Part shown: piece by piece, positions 35,961 to 47,554 of the stretch
Layout of the letters: each line of letters opens with the position of its first letter
Numbering within the stretch: position 1 is the first letter of the stretch
Assembly (NCBI GenBank): GCA_036897525.1
Contig: JAYMTJ010000038.1
Location: 26,829 to 90,828, forward strand
Source of the DNA: Pelargonium x hortorum
Taxonomy: Eukaryota > Streptophyta > Magnoliopsida > Geraniales > Geraniaceae
Direction: 5' to 3'
Length of the DNA stretch: 64,000 nt
Program-made: the position numbers and the translations under genes
Notes under the pieces: model-generated
Told to the model about the DNA's origin: nothing
The model's input: only the letters and a program-made list of their open reading frames with translations
Databases searched by the model: none

Positions 35961-37904
35961 TTGGTCTTGTATTCTTGAGTTTCCTTGTATCGACCAACTT
36001 CTTTGTTTAGAACCCAAACTAGAAATCCTCTAGCTTGTAAGCAGAACCGGTGTTGCTCTTTCTGGAAAAAACAGGCTTTAAAAAGAACTTCTTTACTTGA
36101 AAACCAGAAACAGAGGAACTCACTAAAAAGAGAAATCCTTAGAATATAGAAAGGAAACCAGTAAGATATACTTCTGGGAATCCCTAAACAAAAGGTTTAA
36201 TAGAAACTTCTAATGTCTCTCTACTATAGAATTGATTACGCCTATTCCCTAAGCCAGCTACTAAAAAAACCCAGACTTCAATTCTATTTTACTTTCCTTA
36301 TTTCGGATCCCTTTGAAAGGCCCTAATCACTGAAATTGTTACTCACCTCTCCCAAACAAAACTAACCCCTCCTTTCTAAAGAAAGCCTTTTGTACACTCT
36401 ACTTTTTTCTCTTAAGTTTAAGTCATTATTCCTTTCTAAACGAAAATCCCGCCATTTGAAGTTATAGAGCTTCTTGAATCCCCCAGTACCCTAAAGGACC
36501 TTACAATTCCAGCTAAGCCAACTAACTCCCTTAGGAAAATACCTGATGAACAAAACTACCTTACTAGAGTTTAGAAGATTTTTAAGGGTAACCCGGCTTT
36601 TCTGAATTGGAAGTGCTCTTGACTTTACTCCACTCCTGAATAACTAAAACTAAGCAAACACAGCGGATGCAGGTGCTTTTTGTTATCTATGTCAATCAGT
36701 CTTTTAAAGTAAAGTTACCGCTTAACTAAGCGTGCCCGTAGGTTGAAAAAAAGAAGTTCCTTTTACGTGGGTCCTTGCTAGACAGGTTTAAGTGAGTTTA
36801 TTCTTGTGTGTCCAAAGCCCCTTTTAGTATCAACAAGTTAAGCATAGAGTCCATTTAGATTTAACAAGGAGCGTTTCTAATCCCTTTGTTAGATTCTTAC
36901 CAAACTTTTGGATACAAGTTCCTTTTATTTTGTACTACCCCAGTTTTAGAAAAAGGTTTATTCCAATAAATTAAAAAAAACTTTATTTTATATGAAATTT
37001 CCTTCTACTCCTTAAGTAGCATGACAGGCCCTAATTTGATTTTTATACTGGTTCGTACAATATAGAGGTTTAACTTTACTAGCCAGAAGATTCTCCTAAA
37101 GGGGTGGTGCCGTACCATACATCTTATAAATACTCAAACTATAAATACAGCATACTGCTTACTTATACTTGCTACAAATCTAGTACTTTCGTATCGAATA
37201 AACAACACCACCCGCTTCTATTAAAAATGGCAGGGTAATACCTTAAAGGTTTGAGTTCGAAAGTGTAGGCGGGGGCTTCGGAGAAGACCTATATGATTTT
37301 TATGTATTATTAGATTTCAGCAGGATTCCTAACTTGGAATTCTCTAAACCTATCCGGTGGATAAGGTAATTATATTAAACTTTAGTTATTTTCTTGTATT
37401 AATCCAGTACTCCTATTTATTAATTAAGAATCGGCTATAAATTTGCATGCTTACTAAACTAAACATCCAAGCAATCCTAACCGGTAGCTAGGTACCAGAC
37501 ATTTTCCGTATACCCAGTCCTGTCGAGAAGTACTAAGAAAACCGGGAAGCGTAAACCAACTCACTTTCGTTTAATTAAGAATACGCGTAAAGGGTTTCCA
37601 CCTTTGTACAAAAATTTTCTTTATATTACGAAATTGTTAATTTACAGGGGCACCCACAAGCCAACATCCCTTAAAAAGGTAAGGTATAAGTTCGCAAAGT
37701 AAGTCTAGATCCTGTACTTATTATTATATTTTCTAAAATATGACTTATTTAGCTTGACCAGAAGTAAAAAGAGAGAGAATTCGAGTGATTTTTTATAGGC
37801 AGAAGTTTCCTGGAGTTTTATCGCTATGGAAGGAAATTGGCTTGCTTTACAAAGGGTATCAGGTATAGCAGGCATTGATTGACAGAGAAGGTTCTAGACT
37901 GTTT
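35961..37904. other. gene-free decayed spacer
   Basis: I see nothing assignable. The dinucleotide pattern returns to the general AT-rich, stop-dense type after about 36,000. Confidence 0.45.
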
Positions 37905-38060
37905 CGGATCCTTACTTAGTATCCCGAACAGAAGTACCCGCCATAATAGGCATAATAGCGAGAGCAGGTCCCCCTCCAAGATAAGTCTCAAGAGTAAAAG
38001 GGTATTATATTAAGAATGTATAGGAAGGACTCTCTTATTATTTATAGGGAGCTGCTTCTG
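37905..38060 (+). repeat. dispersed repeat, copy Q (partners 3901 and 38585)
   Basis: 37905-37974 matches 3901-3973, including the 16-mer GAACAGAAGTACCCGC. In one frame this copy is open for about 25 codons: VSDPYLVSRTEVPAIIGI followed by IARAGPPPR, then a TAA. The later part (AAAAGGGTATTATATTAAG, then GAGCTGCTT) resembles 38620-38656. Copy Q therefore links both partners and is the least damaged member. A transposon reading frame is likely; the family is unknown. Confidence 0.75.
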
Positions 38061-38584
38061 TGTTCCTCTACTTTCCGGTTAAAGGCAAGAAGAAATAGAT
38101 ATGATATAAAGAAGACAAGGGATTCCTCTTTTCCTTTTCCGAGTAAGTTACTATAATAAACGAAGCTCTAAAAGATGTCGAGGACCCTGTTACTATAAGC
38201 CTGCTCTTGCTATCTACTGTGACGAACAAAAAACCAGGACTTCTCTATTTCTCTATACTACTACTCAATCAAGTTTTTTTGAGATCCCTCCATTCTAGCA
38301 ATTCGTAGAATAGGAAAATCCAAAATATTTAATGGGTTACCCTTTTCCTTTTCATTAAGCAAGCTATTGCTTTTCCTTATCTGAGAGACTCTTTTATCTT
38401 TATAGGTTGATATTTTTAATCCACCCAAACCCTATAATACAAAGGAGCTATCCAGGGAATTTTCTGATTACTTCACAATGTTTTATGTATTCTAACAGGG
38501 GCTTAAAGCAAAATACTGTATGATATATAAATTCAAATATTTAGGTCTTGGTATCAAAGTCTTATATATGTAGTCAAAATTAGT
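38061..38584. other. decayed spacer between repeat copies
   Basis: 38150-38290 reads in one frame as NEALKDVEDPVTISLLLLST without stops for about 45 codons, possibly another coding remnant. No family is recognised. Confidence 0.3.
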
Positions 38585-38740
38585 TAGTATCCCGATATGT
38601 ATGTATCTAAAATAACTACCAGGAAAGGGTATTATATAAAGTAAAGGAGCTGCTTAAGTCTAAATATAGTATAGATTGTCTTGTTCTTGATAGCGAACCA
38701 AAGACAGTGAACTTAAGGTTGCCCAAGTGCGGATAAACCC
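38585..38740 (+). repeat. partial relative of copy Q plus short open frame
   Basis: TAGTATCCCGA, AAAGGGTATTATAT and GAGCTGCTT occur in the same order as in copy Q, but the GAACAGAAGTACCC core is missing. From about 38612 a frame stays open for some 40 codons (NYQERVLYKVKELLKSKYS, then LVLDSEPKTVNLRLPKCG) to a TAA. It is Lys/Leu-rich and could be helical. No family is recognised. Confidence 0.4.
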
Positions 38741-39906
38741 TTGAAAGGTACTTCTCCGATTGTAGCTAGGAAAGTACTTGTCTGTGTAGTTGCTATTCTA
38801 GCTTGTGCTTGTTAGCTAGTGTTGCTGATGGAGTAAAAGAAATAGATTCTCTGAGTTTTGAGAGTCCTAGGAGTTTAGAATAGATAGTTTAGGAATCCCT
38901 AGCTATGTATTGGGATAGCGCCGAGGAAGCGATCTAAGCAATAACTGTCGGCATAGGACTAAGTTACACAATATAAAACCTGAAATTCAAGAATAAAAGC
39001 TCCCTAAACACATAGGATTAGAACTTACAACCCTACTATAGAATTTTAGCAAGATCGAGTAAATAGTGGGCCTGTTAAATAAGTGATAATAGTCATTTTG
39101 AATCCAATAAAACGGGACGCTGAAGATAAGACTCTGCGAGCCCCTTATAAATTCGAAAACCTAGGATACTTGAGAATTTAGCTTTTTTTTTTTTCTTTTC
39201 CCGTGCTTTAATAATAAATTAAATAGAGCCCCCTTTTAATAATTAAATAAATTCCTTACAGATACAGAAGAAAATCACAGATACAGAAGAAAATCCGCGT
39301 TGTTTGGGACTAGTAAGGGGGTATATTAAGGCTCTCAACGGAGGCTTAGTGAAATGGTAAAAACTAAGTATAGGATATACTCGAAATTTTTGGTAGAAGA
39401 TCTAAACACGCTTAGAGAGAGCTTACCGGGTTGTATTACATAACTTGAGCTAGTCAAATTGCTAAATTTGACAAGACAAGAAATTCCTTTCCATTCTTAC
39501 CTTAGAGGTGTACCCTTTTGCTTTCACTTTAGGAGTTTCTTTGATGCCTCAGCCCTCCCCGATTTTCTTAAGGTGGGTCGGGGGATCCCGGAATATGACT
39601 ATGTAACTTTGGGTTTATGAAAATAAAAGGCATCCAAGGGAATCCTTTAATTTAAGTAGTATACTTGGATCCCTAGTCGCGTGGACTCTTATCAGTATCT
39701 GTAGAGTATCAAACAAAAATCAAGTCTAATTAATAAAAGTTTTCTCGTGCAATAACTCCTAAACTAAAGTAAAAGAAGCTTAAAGTTTAGTCTTATTTAT
39801 TAGACGATCCCCCTTTTAAGTTAAGGGTAGACGCGGCAGTGTAATTTCTTATATAAACAACTTGGTCTAAGACTTATGCAAGGGCTTTGCTGCCTTTGGC
39901 ATAATT
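38741..39906. other. gene-free decayed spacer with a 19-bp tandem duplication
   Basis: 39258-39276 is duplicated exactly at 39277-39295 (unit ACAGATACAGAAGAAAATC). I see nothing else. Confidence 0.6.
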
Positions 39907-39998
39907 AACAAACAAGTCATGATCATGAAAGAACTAGGGCATATGACGATGGGGTTCTAGTGTGTGATATGTACTCTCAAGTATAAACTCTAAAGCTT
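39907..39998 (+). repeat. repeat flank resembling 7893-7975
   Basis: It shares GTCATGAT, GATGGGG, TTCTAGTGTGTGATAT, then CTCT, AACTCT and AAGCT with the flank of repeat copy A, with indels. No equivalent of copy A itself was found immediately upstream, so this may be a truncated element. Confidence 0.45.
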
Positions 39999-42900
39999 CA
40001 AATTACAAACTTACAAGGCACATACTAATGAAATGAATGAATTTGTGGTATAAAAACCTTGGCTTCTATTGAATTAGTATAAACTCTTGTGTTGGTTGGA
40101 AGTATTTTATTTCTAATGGGATTTCTTTGAATTAATAAAGCCGGTTGCTTGGCTAAAGTAAGAGTCTACTTGGTTCGGTGTGTTCATCAAGGGTTTTAGG
40201 TCGGAATGTATAAGGATACTCTATTTCAAACTAGTTTTTAGGAAGAAATTTTATTCTGTTTGGGGTATTTTCCTTAACAAGAGAAGAGTTACTTTCCAAG
40301 AATTCCTAGAGATTAAGAGATTACTTTCTAAACAGGTTTTGATTACTTATCTCAGATAAGAATGTTCCTAATAAGAAGAATACCGGCAGGAGTTACTGTA
40401 GGCTCGCTTTCAAGAACAAGTAAGAAGGGTTGGGCTGGGAAATAGAGTTATAGTTATGTTAGAGAGAGTATTCCTTAAACTTAGTTGTTAGTTATGAGAT
40501 GTGGGGATATAACTTTCAAGGTTACACACACGGACTTTGGCTTCCTTTCGAGTGGGGTTACGCGTTCAGTATATATACTAAGGGATTCCCCCTATATCTA
40601 TATCTGTTACTTGTTACAGTTCTTACTCTTATTCCTTAATAATGAAAAAGGTATTTCGTATTTAAGTAACGAGTCCTGAAAAAAGACTTCTACGCCTTTC
40701 TAAATTCCATTGCTTAGTTAGAGCGGGATCCTTAATTTGTAGAAACGAATGTCAATCCTAGGTAAATTATTAATTAGGAACGAAAAGTTTGTATGTAAAT
40801 AAAATCCGGGAGAATTTTTTGAGTTGTAAAGCAAAGCTTTTATTTAGTACGTAGATCCAAGACATCTATCTGTATAATACAAAAAAGAATGAGCTCCGTT
40901 AAATTAAAATAGGAGATAACTGTCTAAAAATTAACCAACAGCAGACCTTGCTAAATCGATATACCTAGTAGTTTTGACTTAAGAATTGAATAGTTGGCAA
41001 CTCCCTTTTAAAATAAACCTATCGCACAGGAGTAAGGAGCTACTGATTTTAAGGTAGGAATACATTTGTTATGGGATTGATAACTGGTCAAAGTAATTAC
41101 TAGGGGATAGTTTACAGGTATGAAGAGAGTAAGCCTCAAAGAAGGATATCTCTCTCGAGAAGGTGGGTCTTTTTAAGATTTTTAGTGAGAAAGCAAGTAC
41201 AGGGTAGATTAGCGAAATTTGCTGTTCTTGGTCCCCCTAATTAGGATATTTTGGATACACTTTGGATTTCCAGTCTATAACAAAGGGGATTCCTCTAATT
41301 AAAGCTAGTAGGCTATCCTATTTTTTACTAATCCAGTTCTAAATTGAGTTATTTTAGTGATAAAGAAGAACAAAATAGAAACCCTCTGCTGAGTTCAGGA
41401 GTAGAAACTTGAAATAGGAGTCACTAATATACAAATTACTGAACTTTTCTTTCTTTAAAGAGTCTATTTGGTTTTATTGAAAAGCTTTTCTACTATATAA
41501 TAGAAGACCTCTTTGAGTTCTAAGTATAGAAATCAATTTCTAGGACTCTTATCTAAGGTCTCTAAGTTACTCCTATATACAGAGAGAAATGCACACTCAA
41601 AAGGCATACCATTTTTTTTTTATGATCAACACTTACTAAAAAAAGGAACTCGTGGAAATCTCTTGGAGAATTTTGAAATTTAGGAAAAAAAAAGAATGAC
41701 TCCTAACTATGCGTTCCCGTCTTTTTAATAAGTTAATAAGGCAAGGATCCCTCTTTCTTCTTTTTTTGAGTTTTGAGCAATTAAAGGTTCTATTAAAAAT
41801 TTTGACTCAGGAGTTACTGGAAACTGAAAGCTAGAGATACAAGCAAGCAATAGACCTGAAAGAAAAATATGCGGGTTTATCTATCTAGTCTAGGATAGAG
41901 CTTAGAAATAAGATCTTATTCTATATAATATTAAAAACTAAAGGATTTAAAAATAACAACTTTCAACAACCCGGGAAATCTACCTTTTAGACCTTTAGAG
42001 TCAATATTTACTATACTAATTTTCAATTCCCTTGTCAGAAACTTACGGAGACTCGCTTAAGAAAACTTACTGGGAGCAAAGAACTCTTCCACGATTTCTA
42101 TTTTAAACTGGATTGTGGGATTAAATTAAGGTAAAAAATAAGGGAAATTCCTCTTTTACTTTACTTTACTTTGTTACTGATATAGAGAGGCGAGAAACCT
42201 TAGATTAGAGATATTGGAAAGAGTTACTGTACCCGGCACTTAAACAAAAGCTTTTTCTATTTCATTCATATAACTTACTTCTTTGTAAAAAAAAGTAAGT
42301 AAAAACTAATTTATTTACAGAGGGTCCTATCGTAAGCACACAAACTCCCCTAACGCTCTTCCGAAAAAAGCGCAGAATAAATAAAATTATGCTTTTCTTG
42401 AACTAGGTGTAAAATCCCCTTATAACATTTTCAGAAACTGGAAATTCAACTTGGTGCACGGATTTAATAAAAAACCCTGTCAATTTAAACGAATACTTCT
42501 TTTCTCTTAAATTGACTTTATTTCATATAAGGATAGGCCTAGGGAATAGTAACGCAACCCTCTCTGTATATAACCCGTAACTAAGGGCAAGAAAACAAAG
42601 CTGCATTAACGGAACCTTGCTTAATTCCCAGTTTACTCTCTCTTTTGTGGTTGATATGTAATCCTAGATTTTGAGTTCCTACTTAGGCTTTTTTTCTACT
42701 CAGCACAAACTTAGTAGCTTCCAATTAAGAATTAAAAGAGACTTAATTACAACCCTTAACTTAAGAAATCCTTAAACAGTAAAGCGGTATCTGTTCGAAA
42801 AGCTCCTAAAGTTCTGCAATTAATAGCAGGAAAATAAATACCGAGCTCAACGGGTCCAAATTATTCCAAATCTTGTTTATATAACCTAACTTTATTTTAG

Positions 42901-45900
42901 TCACTTCATAACATTCGATCGGGTATAAAGTTCAATGACATCTTTATTCCACGTGCTTTATCGGGTTCACCCTTTTCCTTTTTGTTATATATAAACTTAG
43001 AATCTCTTTATGCAAGGAAAAGCGCGCAGAGTCATAATGAATAGAATATCCTTCAAAATTATATACTAAAAAGCTCCATTAATTCTCTAAAAGGGGGACT
43101 CTTAGCAATACCTAGTATTTTACCTTTCTCTGAGGTGTTCCCTCTTTTCAAGAACTATAAGCAAAGAGTGAATGTTAATCCTAGCAAGAAATTGAAAGCC
43201 AAGAACTTTTCATTAGTAATTGGAATAGATGGGTTCACTCAACAAGTCATTTTTAGACCTGTTTACGCTTCGAGAAGCTTTACGCTAGACCTGCCATTTG
43301 ATAGGTAAAAAAAAAGAAAGTCGGAGAGTCCTCCCCTAATATGCAGATTTACCGGATATACTTGCCAGCTTTCTGATACCTTTATAGGACATCGAGACTA
43401 AGAGTGAGAGTGTGACAACATCGACACCTGAGACTATACCCAGTTTGCAGATTTCATCTTTGAGAGTTACAGACGCGTACTCTTGAATTCATTTTAGTCA
43501 GTTTTAGACTAGACAGGAAATCTCCTTTATAAAACAGAAATACTAGAGGAATATTTTATTTATAGGCCCCCTTTTCTTAGGTTCAGTTCAGGTATATAGC
43601 ACTTCACCCTTGGCCTAGATTCTAATTTGCAGTATTTAGTTAATATCTGGTTATTAAAGAAAAAAAAGTTAAATAACAACAAGGATCACTAATCAAGTTT
43701 CAGGGTAAACAAGATCCGGAAGTTTTTTTTAGAGGTATCCGGTATTGAAAAGGGGATTTCTTTGAAACCTTGTCTTGGTTGCAATTAGTATGGGCTATTT
43801 AGTTCTATAATGAAATGTACTTTTGAATTTTATTTTAGAGTGTTTATAGACTTGATCGCTTCTGAGACTAGATTTTAGACTGACACTGAATAGATATGCT
43901 AGGCAACACTTGCATATTATGGTAAGCTTCTCTCACAAGAAACCCCAGTTTATAGGTGATAGAGAGAAACTTCCCAATTTGTACTTCAAAAGTTCTTTAA
44001 AGCTCCCTTGTTAAACTGTTAAACTCATTTTGAGATGAGATAGCTTGTTTATAGTAAGGTTTTTTTAGAGGCCCTTTATTCTATAGAGAAATTTCAAAAT
44101 GCATTCCTTTGAGTGATTTAGCCAGATTAAGGCACAACCCTTTATAACCCTATTCTCGGTTGGTTACTAGGAGGCCGAGGGAGTAACCTGTAGAGTCCTA
44201 GCAGTAGGAATTTTAGTAGCTTTTGGTACTTAATTGGTTAGAATGAGGGGTTGTATGGAATATAGCATCTACCACTAAGCGAAATAAAAAAAGGATTACT
44301 TGACATGATGGAAGGGCTCCTCGTCTGTGAATTTTTTTTGAATTGAATTTAGAGGAAATCTTTACGGTAGGAAAAGAAGACTCAATTATTAACCTTAAAT
44401 GAAGGGTCTACTTTGAGATTCAAGAAAACAAAGTGTCTAGTCTTTACATCAAGAGTTCCTGCTTCTCAAGAAGGCTTTAGTCCTAGTTAAAACTTGTAAA
44501 GTTAGCAACTTCAGAGTCAGGAAAATTCTTGGGTATAAATAAAGGGGGTTTAGTTTTATGTATTACCTTAACTCGAGTAAGAGTCTTAGGTCTTATTTTA
44601 AAGGGGCTCGTTAGTATCTTAAGAACAAGTACTATATAAGGGAATGCTTTCTGTGAACTCTAAGTTTTCCTGGCTGTTATGAGATACTTATTAAGAGGAC
44701 TCCTTATATAAAGATGAGGACAGGGCTCCAATTTATGAAAAAAAAAGCCCTTTAAATGATTTGACTAGAAGCTTTTAAGAAAGGGGGACAAACTCACAAA
44801 GGTGTTTCCTGCGAGTCTCTATCCAGCTTACTATATATATATATTATATTCCTTAATATCTTTTATTATCCGGAATCAGAAACCCGCAAGAAACAAAGAA
44901 GCACAGAAGCTGCTTACTTAGTTCTTTATCTCTTGCCCGATTCATTTCATTAGATTCTTGCGTGTTAGAAGTTCCTACGGATTCCTGCTGATTCCTGAGA
45001 TTCTAGAGTTTTCTTCCAAGTTGTTAAGACTTTCCCTTATACAGAAGCCTGATATCCATCATATCGATAAGAAGAGTACGGGTCTAGTTCCTAAGAAGAG
45101 TATCTTTTTTCAAGTATCTCCCTGAAAGTTTGTATTCTTCTAGCTGCTCTAGCACACAAAAACTTACCGGGTCTTAGAAATAACATAAAGATACAAATAT
45201 TTAAGAGGGGTATAATCCATCCATAGCTAGCATCACTGTCAAGAAATTCTATAAGTCTTTCATTTACCGGTAATACAGATAGACCCCTTCTTTGCCAATA
45301 GCTGTTGTTCACTTTTATTATAGAAAAGCTTTCAAGTGAGTGTATTTAGGGTTTAAGTTTAACTAAGGTACAGAATAAGAGGTAAGTCAATAATAGGTGG
45401 TAGCCGTTGTCGTGCTTACTTTTGCTAAATAAAGGAATTGAGTCTTCTGGCTTAAGCTTTCTTTTACCTCAGGAATTACAAAAAAGTCTTCGTTTTTCCT
45501 GCTATAGGCTCCGGGTAGTTCAATTTAAGTAAAGGGCCTTCATAGTCTTACATCAGTAAGAATAAGTACAAGCGACAAGAGGGATAGACCAGACCTTAAA
45601 GTAATAGAACTAAAGAAATCTCGTACTGCGGAGAATTAAGAGGGACTAACCTGAAGGAAAAATCATTAACGTCTGGTAGCCCTTCTTTCTAATCTTTCTA
45701 AGAATTAGCTCGGGTATTCCCTTAGGTATTGAGTAAAAAAAAACTGTAGGAGCTCCTTAGAGTCAAAGAAATCCTTTTTAAACTTTCATATAAAATTTTC
45801 ATATAAGATAAAGAAGGTGGCACCCTTGACCAACTAACAAAGCTTTTGTTGCACTTAAATTCTAATGAGGCACTGGATTATATAAGATTCCTTTACTTTT

Positions 45901-46410
45901 GTTATTATTTCACTTTATTTTTGTGAAGTTAGTCCTACTTGTATGTAAGCTGGGTTTTTAGTAGTTTTGCTGTGTAGTTTACTAAACCCTATAAAAATTG
46001 AAATACATTGGACCTCAAAGTTATGGGTGTTATGGGTCAAGTTACTAATAGGAAAGACTCAAATTAAGCCTTACTTATTACTTAATTCAACAGTTAGAGG
46101 ACTGGTAATAATGGAAAAACAGAAGCTATTTACACGGATTTGTGGTTATGATATAATATATTGTATTGTGCCAAAACCCATCTAGTAGGGGTATTCTTGG
46201 TATCTTCTTTAGTTTGGGTACGGTCTTTTTTTGAGCTATTGTAAAAGGGGTTCTTGTTCAGTCAGTAGAAAAAAGGCAAATAGTAAAGAAAGAAAGGGTA
46301 AGAATGCCAAGTTTTCCGGGTTTAATAAGGCTGTATAAAAAACACCTATTCCGGTTCCCGGGTCATTTTACTCGGGCGTTTTTTAATTTAAGGGTAGCTA
46401 CGCAATAAGG
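39999..46410. other. 6.4-kb gene-free decayed spacer
   Basis: Contains a TTTAC run (42156-42172) and an alternating TA run (44832-44845). Frames at 40485-40679 (plus), 45091-45312 (minus; the motif-free peptide includes WQRRGLSVLPVNERLIEFLD) and 45967-46185 (plus) are unrecognised. The 45091 frame is the most protein-like of these but has no family I can name. Confidence 0.45.
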
Positions 46411-46745
46411 GTACTCAACTTCCTAAAGAAGAGTTGTTTACTCGGTAAGAGAGATTTACTCTTAACTCTCCTAACCCCCTCCTATATGATAAACGCATAG
46501 GACTAGAGGAATTATCCCTTATTATAAGACGACAATAAGAACTATTTACTAATATTATACTCTAGCGAACTCTAATAAGAATACTTACTAAAGTAATACA
46601 TTAAAGACAACTAATATAAGAAGTACCAGCTGCAACAAGAAGAATCCTAGGATCCCTATCTCTTATCTACTAACAGCGCTTATCTAATACTCTCCTACTA
46701 CGACTAAGAAAGGTCTAGCCCATAAAGAAGTGTAGCAGCAAAGCA
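46411..46745 (+). repeat. dispersed repeat family, copy B
   Basis: This is the longest copy by eye. It shares TTACTCGG, TTTACTCTTAACT, AAACGCATAG and GGAATTATCCCTTA with copies A and C, and GTCTAGCCCATAAAGAAGTG with copies C and 2479-2530. One frame reads DKRIGLEELSLIIRRQ, TAA, ELFTNIIL, TAG, RTLIRILTKVIH, TAA, RQLI, TAA, EVPAATRR. If the stops were Gln this would be a Leu/Ile/Arg/Gln-rich amphipathic helix or coiled coil. That composition suits a gag-like or DNA-binding leader, but no family is recognised. Every stop in this part is TAA or TAG. Confidence 0.6.
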
Positions 46746-47320
46746 AGTCCTGAAACAAGTACTAAGGTAAGGGGTAGGGTAAGGTACAGATTCTCAAGTG
46801 AGGGTCTCTAGCTCAGAGGAAAGGCAATTTTCAAGGTCTGAAAGCTGGATTCTATTTCTTGAAGGGGATTCTGAAGAGTAATACTAATACAAAATAGTTA
46901 CACTAAGCAGTCAGTCAAAAAAAAGTACAAGCAACTAAATCATGGCAGGTAATACAAGTAGCTAAATCTCCTGTAAGTCTTTCTGCCGATTCTGGGTTTA
47001 AGGTCCTAAAACAGGGCGTAGTTTTCTCAAAGAGGTTATTATAGCTCTAAAGAAGAAAAAAACACTAATTAATAAAAGAATTTTCCGGGGATTCCCTCCT
47101 ATATGTTATTTAGGGACTACATAAGTTAGAAGAGGTTTTTCTGATTAGATTAGTCTAATCTGTAAGTAAAGTCTCTTTACTTTATAGGTTCCTAGAACAA
47201 GCAAGCCGATTGGTTCTCATTTAGATTGACGTCATTTCTGAAGTGTATCCTTTTACTGCTTCACTCGTTTGGGTTTCCCCTAAGTCAAATCCAAGAAAGA
47301 AGACTCGTAAGCTAAAATGA
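46746..47320. other. decayed continuation of copy B, then spacer
   Basis: The copy B frame continues as SSKASPETSTKVRGRVRYRF and SSEG to about 46810 before further stops, so the element probably extends at least 60 bp past 46745. Beyond that I see nothing. Confidence 0.35.
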
Positions 47321-47554
47321 ATGAATTTCAAGCTCAAACTTGCCTATACGCAAACAAAGACAAGCGCTCAAAGCTACAATAGCTACAATTCATTAGGCTC
47401 GTTTCCAAAAGACAAGATAGAATTTCCTCCTTTACCAGCTGCAATGTCATTAGGAAAAGCAAAGAAGGATTCTCTGTTCTGTATTGTGTTATCTTCCTGT
47501 ACTGGTTTAGCTACCTCGGTGACAGGTTTCATTAAGAGCAACTTCAAGGGTTAA
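47321..47554 (+). pseudogene. 77-codon frame, possible transposon-protein remnant
   Basis: The frame reads QTKTSAQSYNSYNSLGSF, then PKDKIEFPPLPAAMSLGKA, then a Cys/Ser/Thr-rich end. It keeps CpA on this strand. After the TAA it resumes as GFSKTVLQARDSVVYVIQG. QARDS also appears in the frame at 50244-50630, where the DNA word CAAGCAAGAGATTCT is shared (47578 and 50574). QSYNSY also occurs on the minus strand near 35,420. These shared words suggest pieces of one repeated protein, but the matches are short. Confidence 0.25.

Noticed and set aside
44832-44845. Alternating TA run as replication origin or regulatory site
   Set aside because: Short TA runs are expected in AT-rich DNA, and no accompanying motif was seen.
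46340-46385. Rho-independent-like terminator (CCCGGGT...ACTCGGG with T run)
   Set aside because: There is no gene upstream, and the organism appears eukaryotic; a short imperfect hairpin alone is not evidence.
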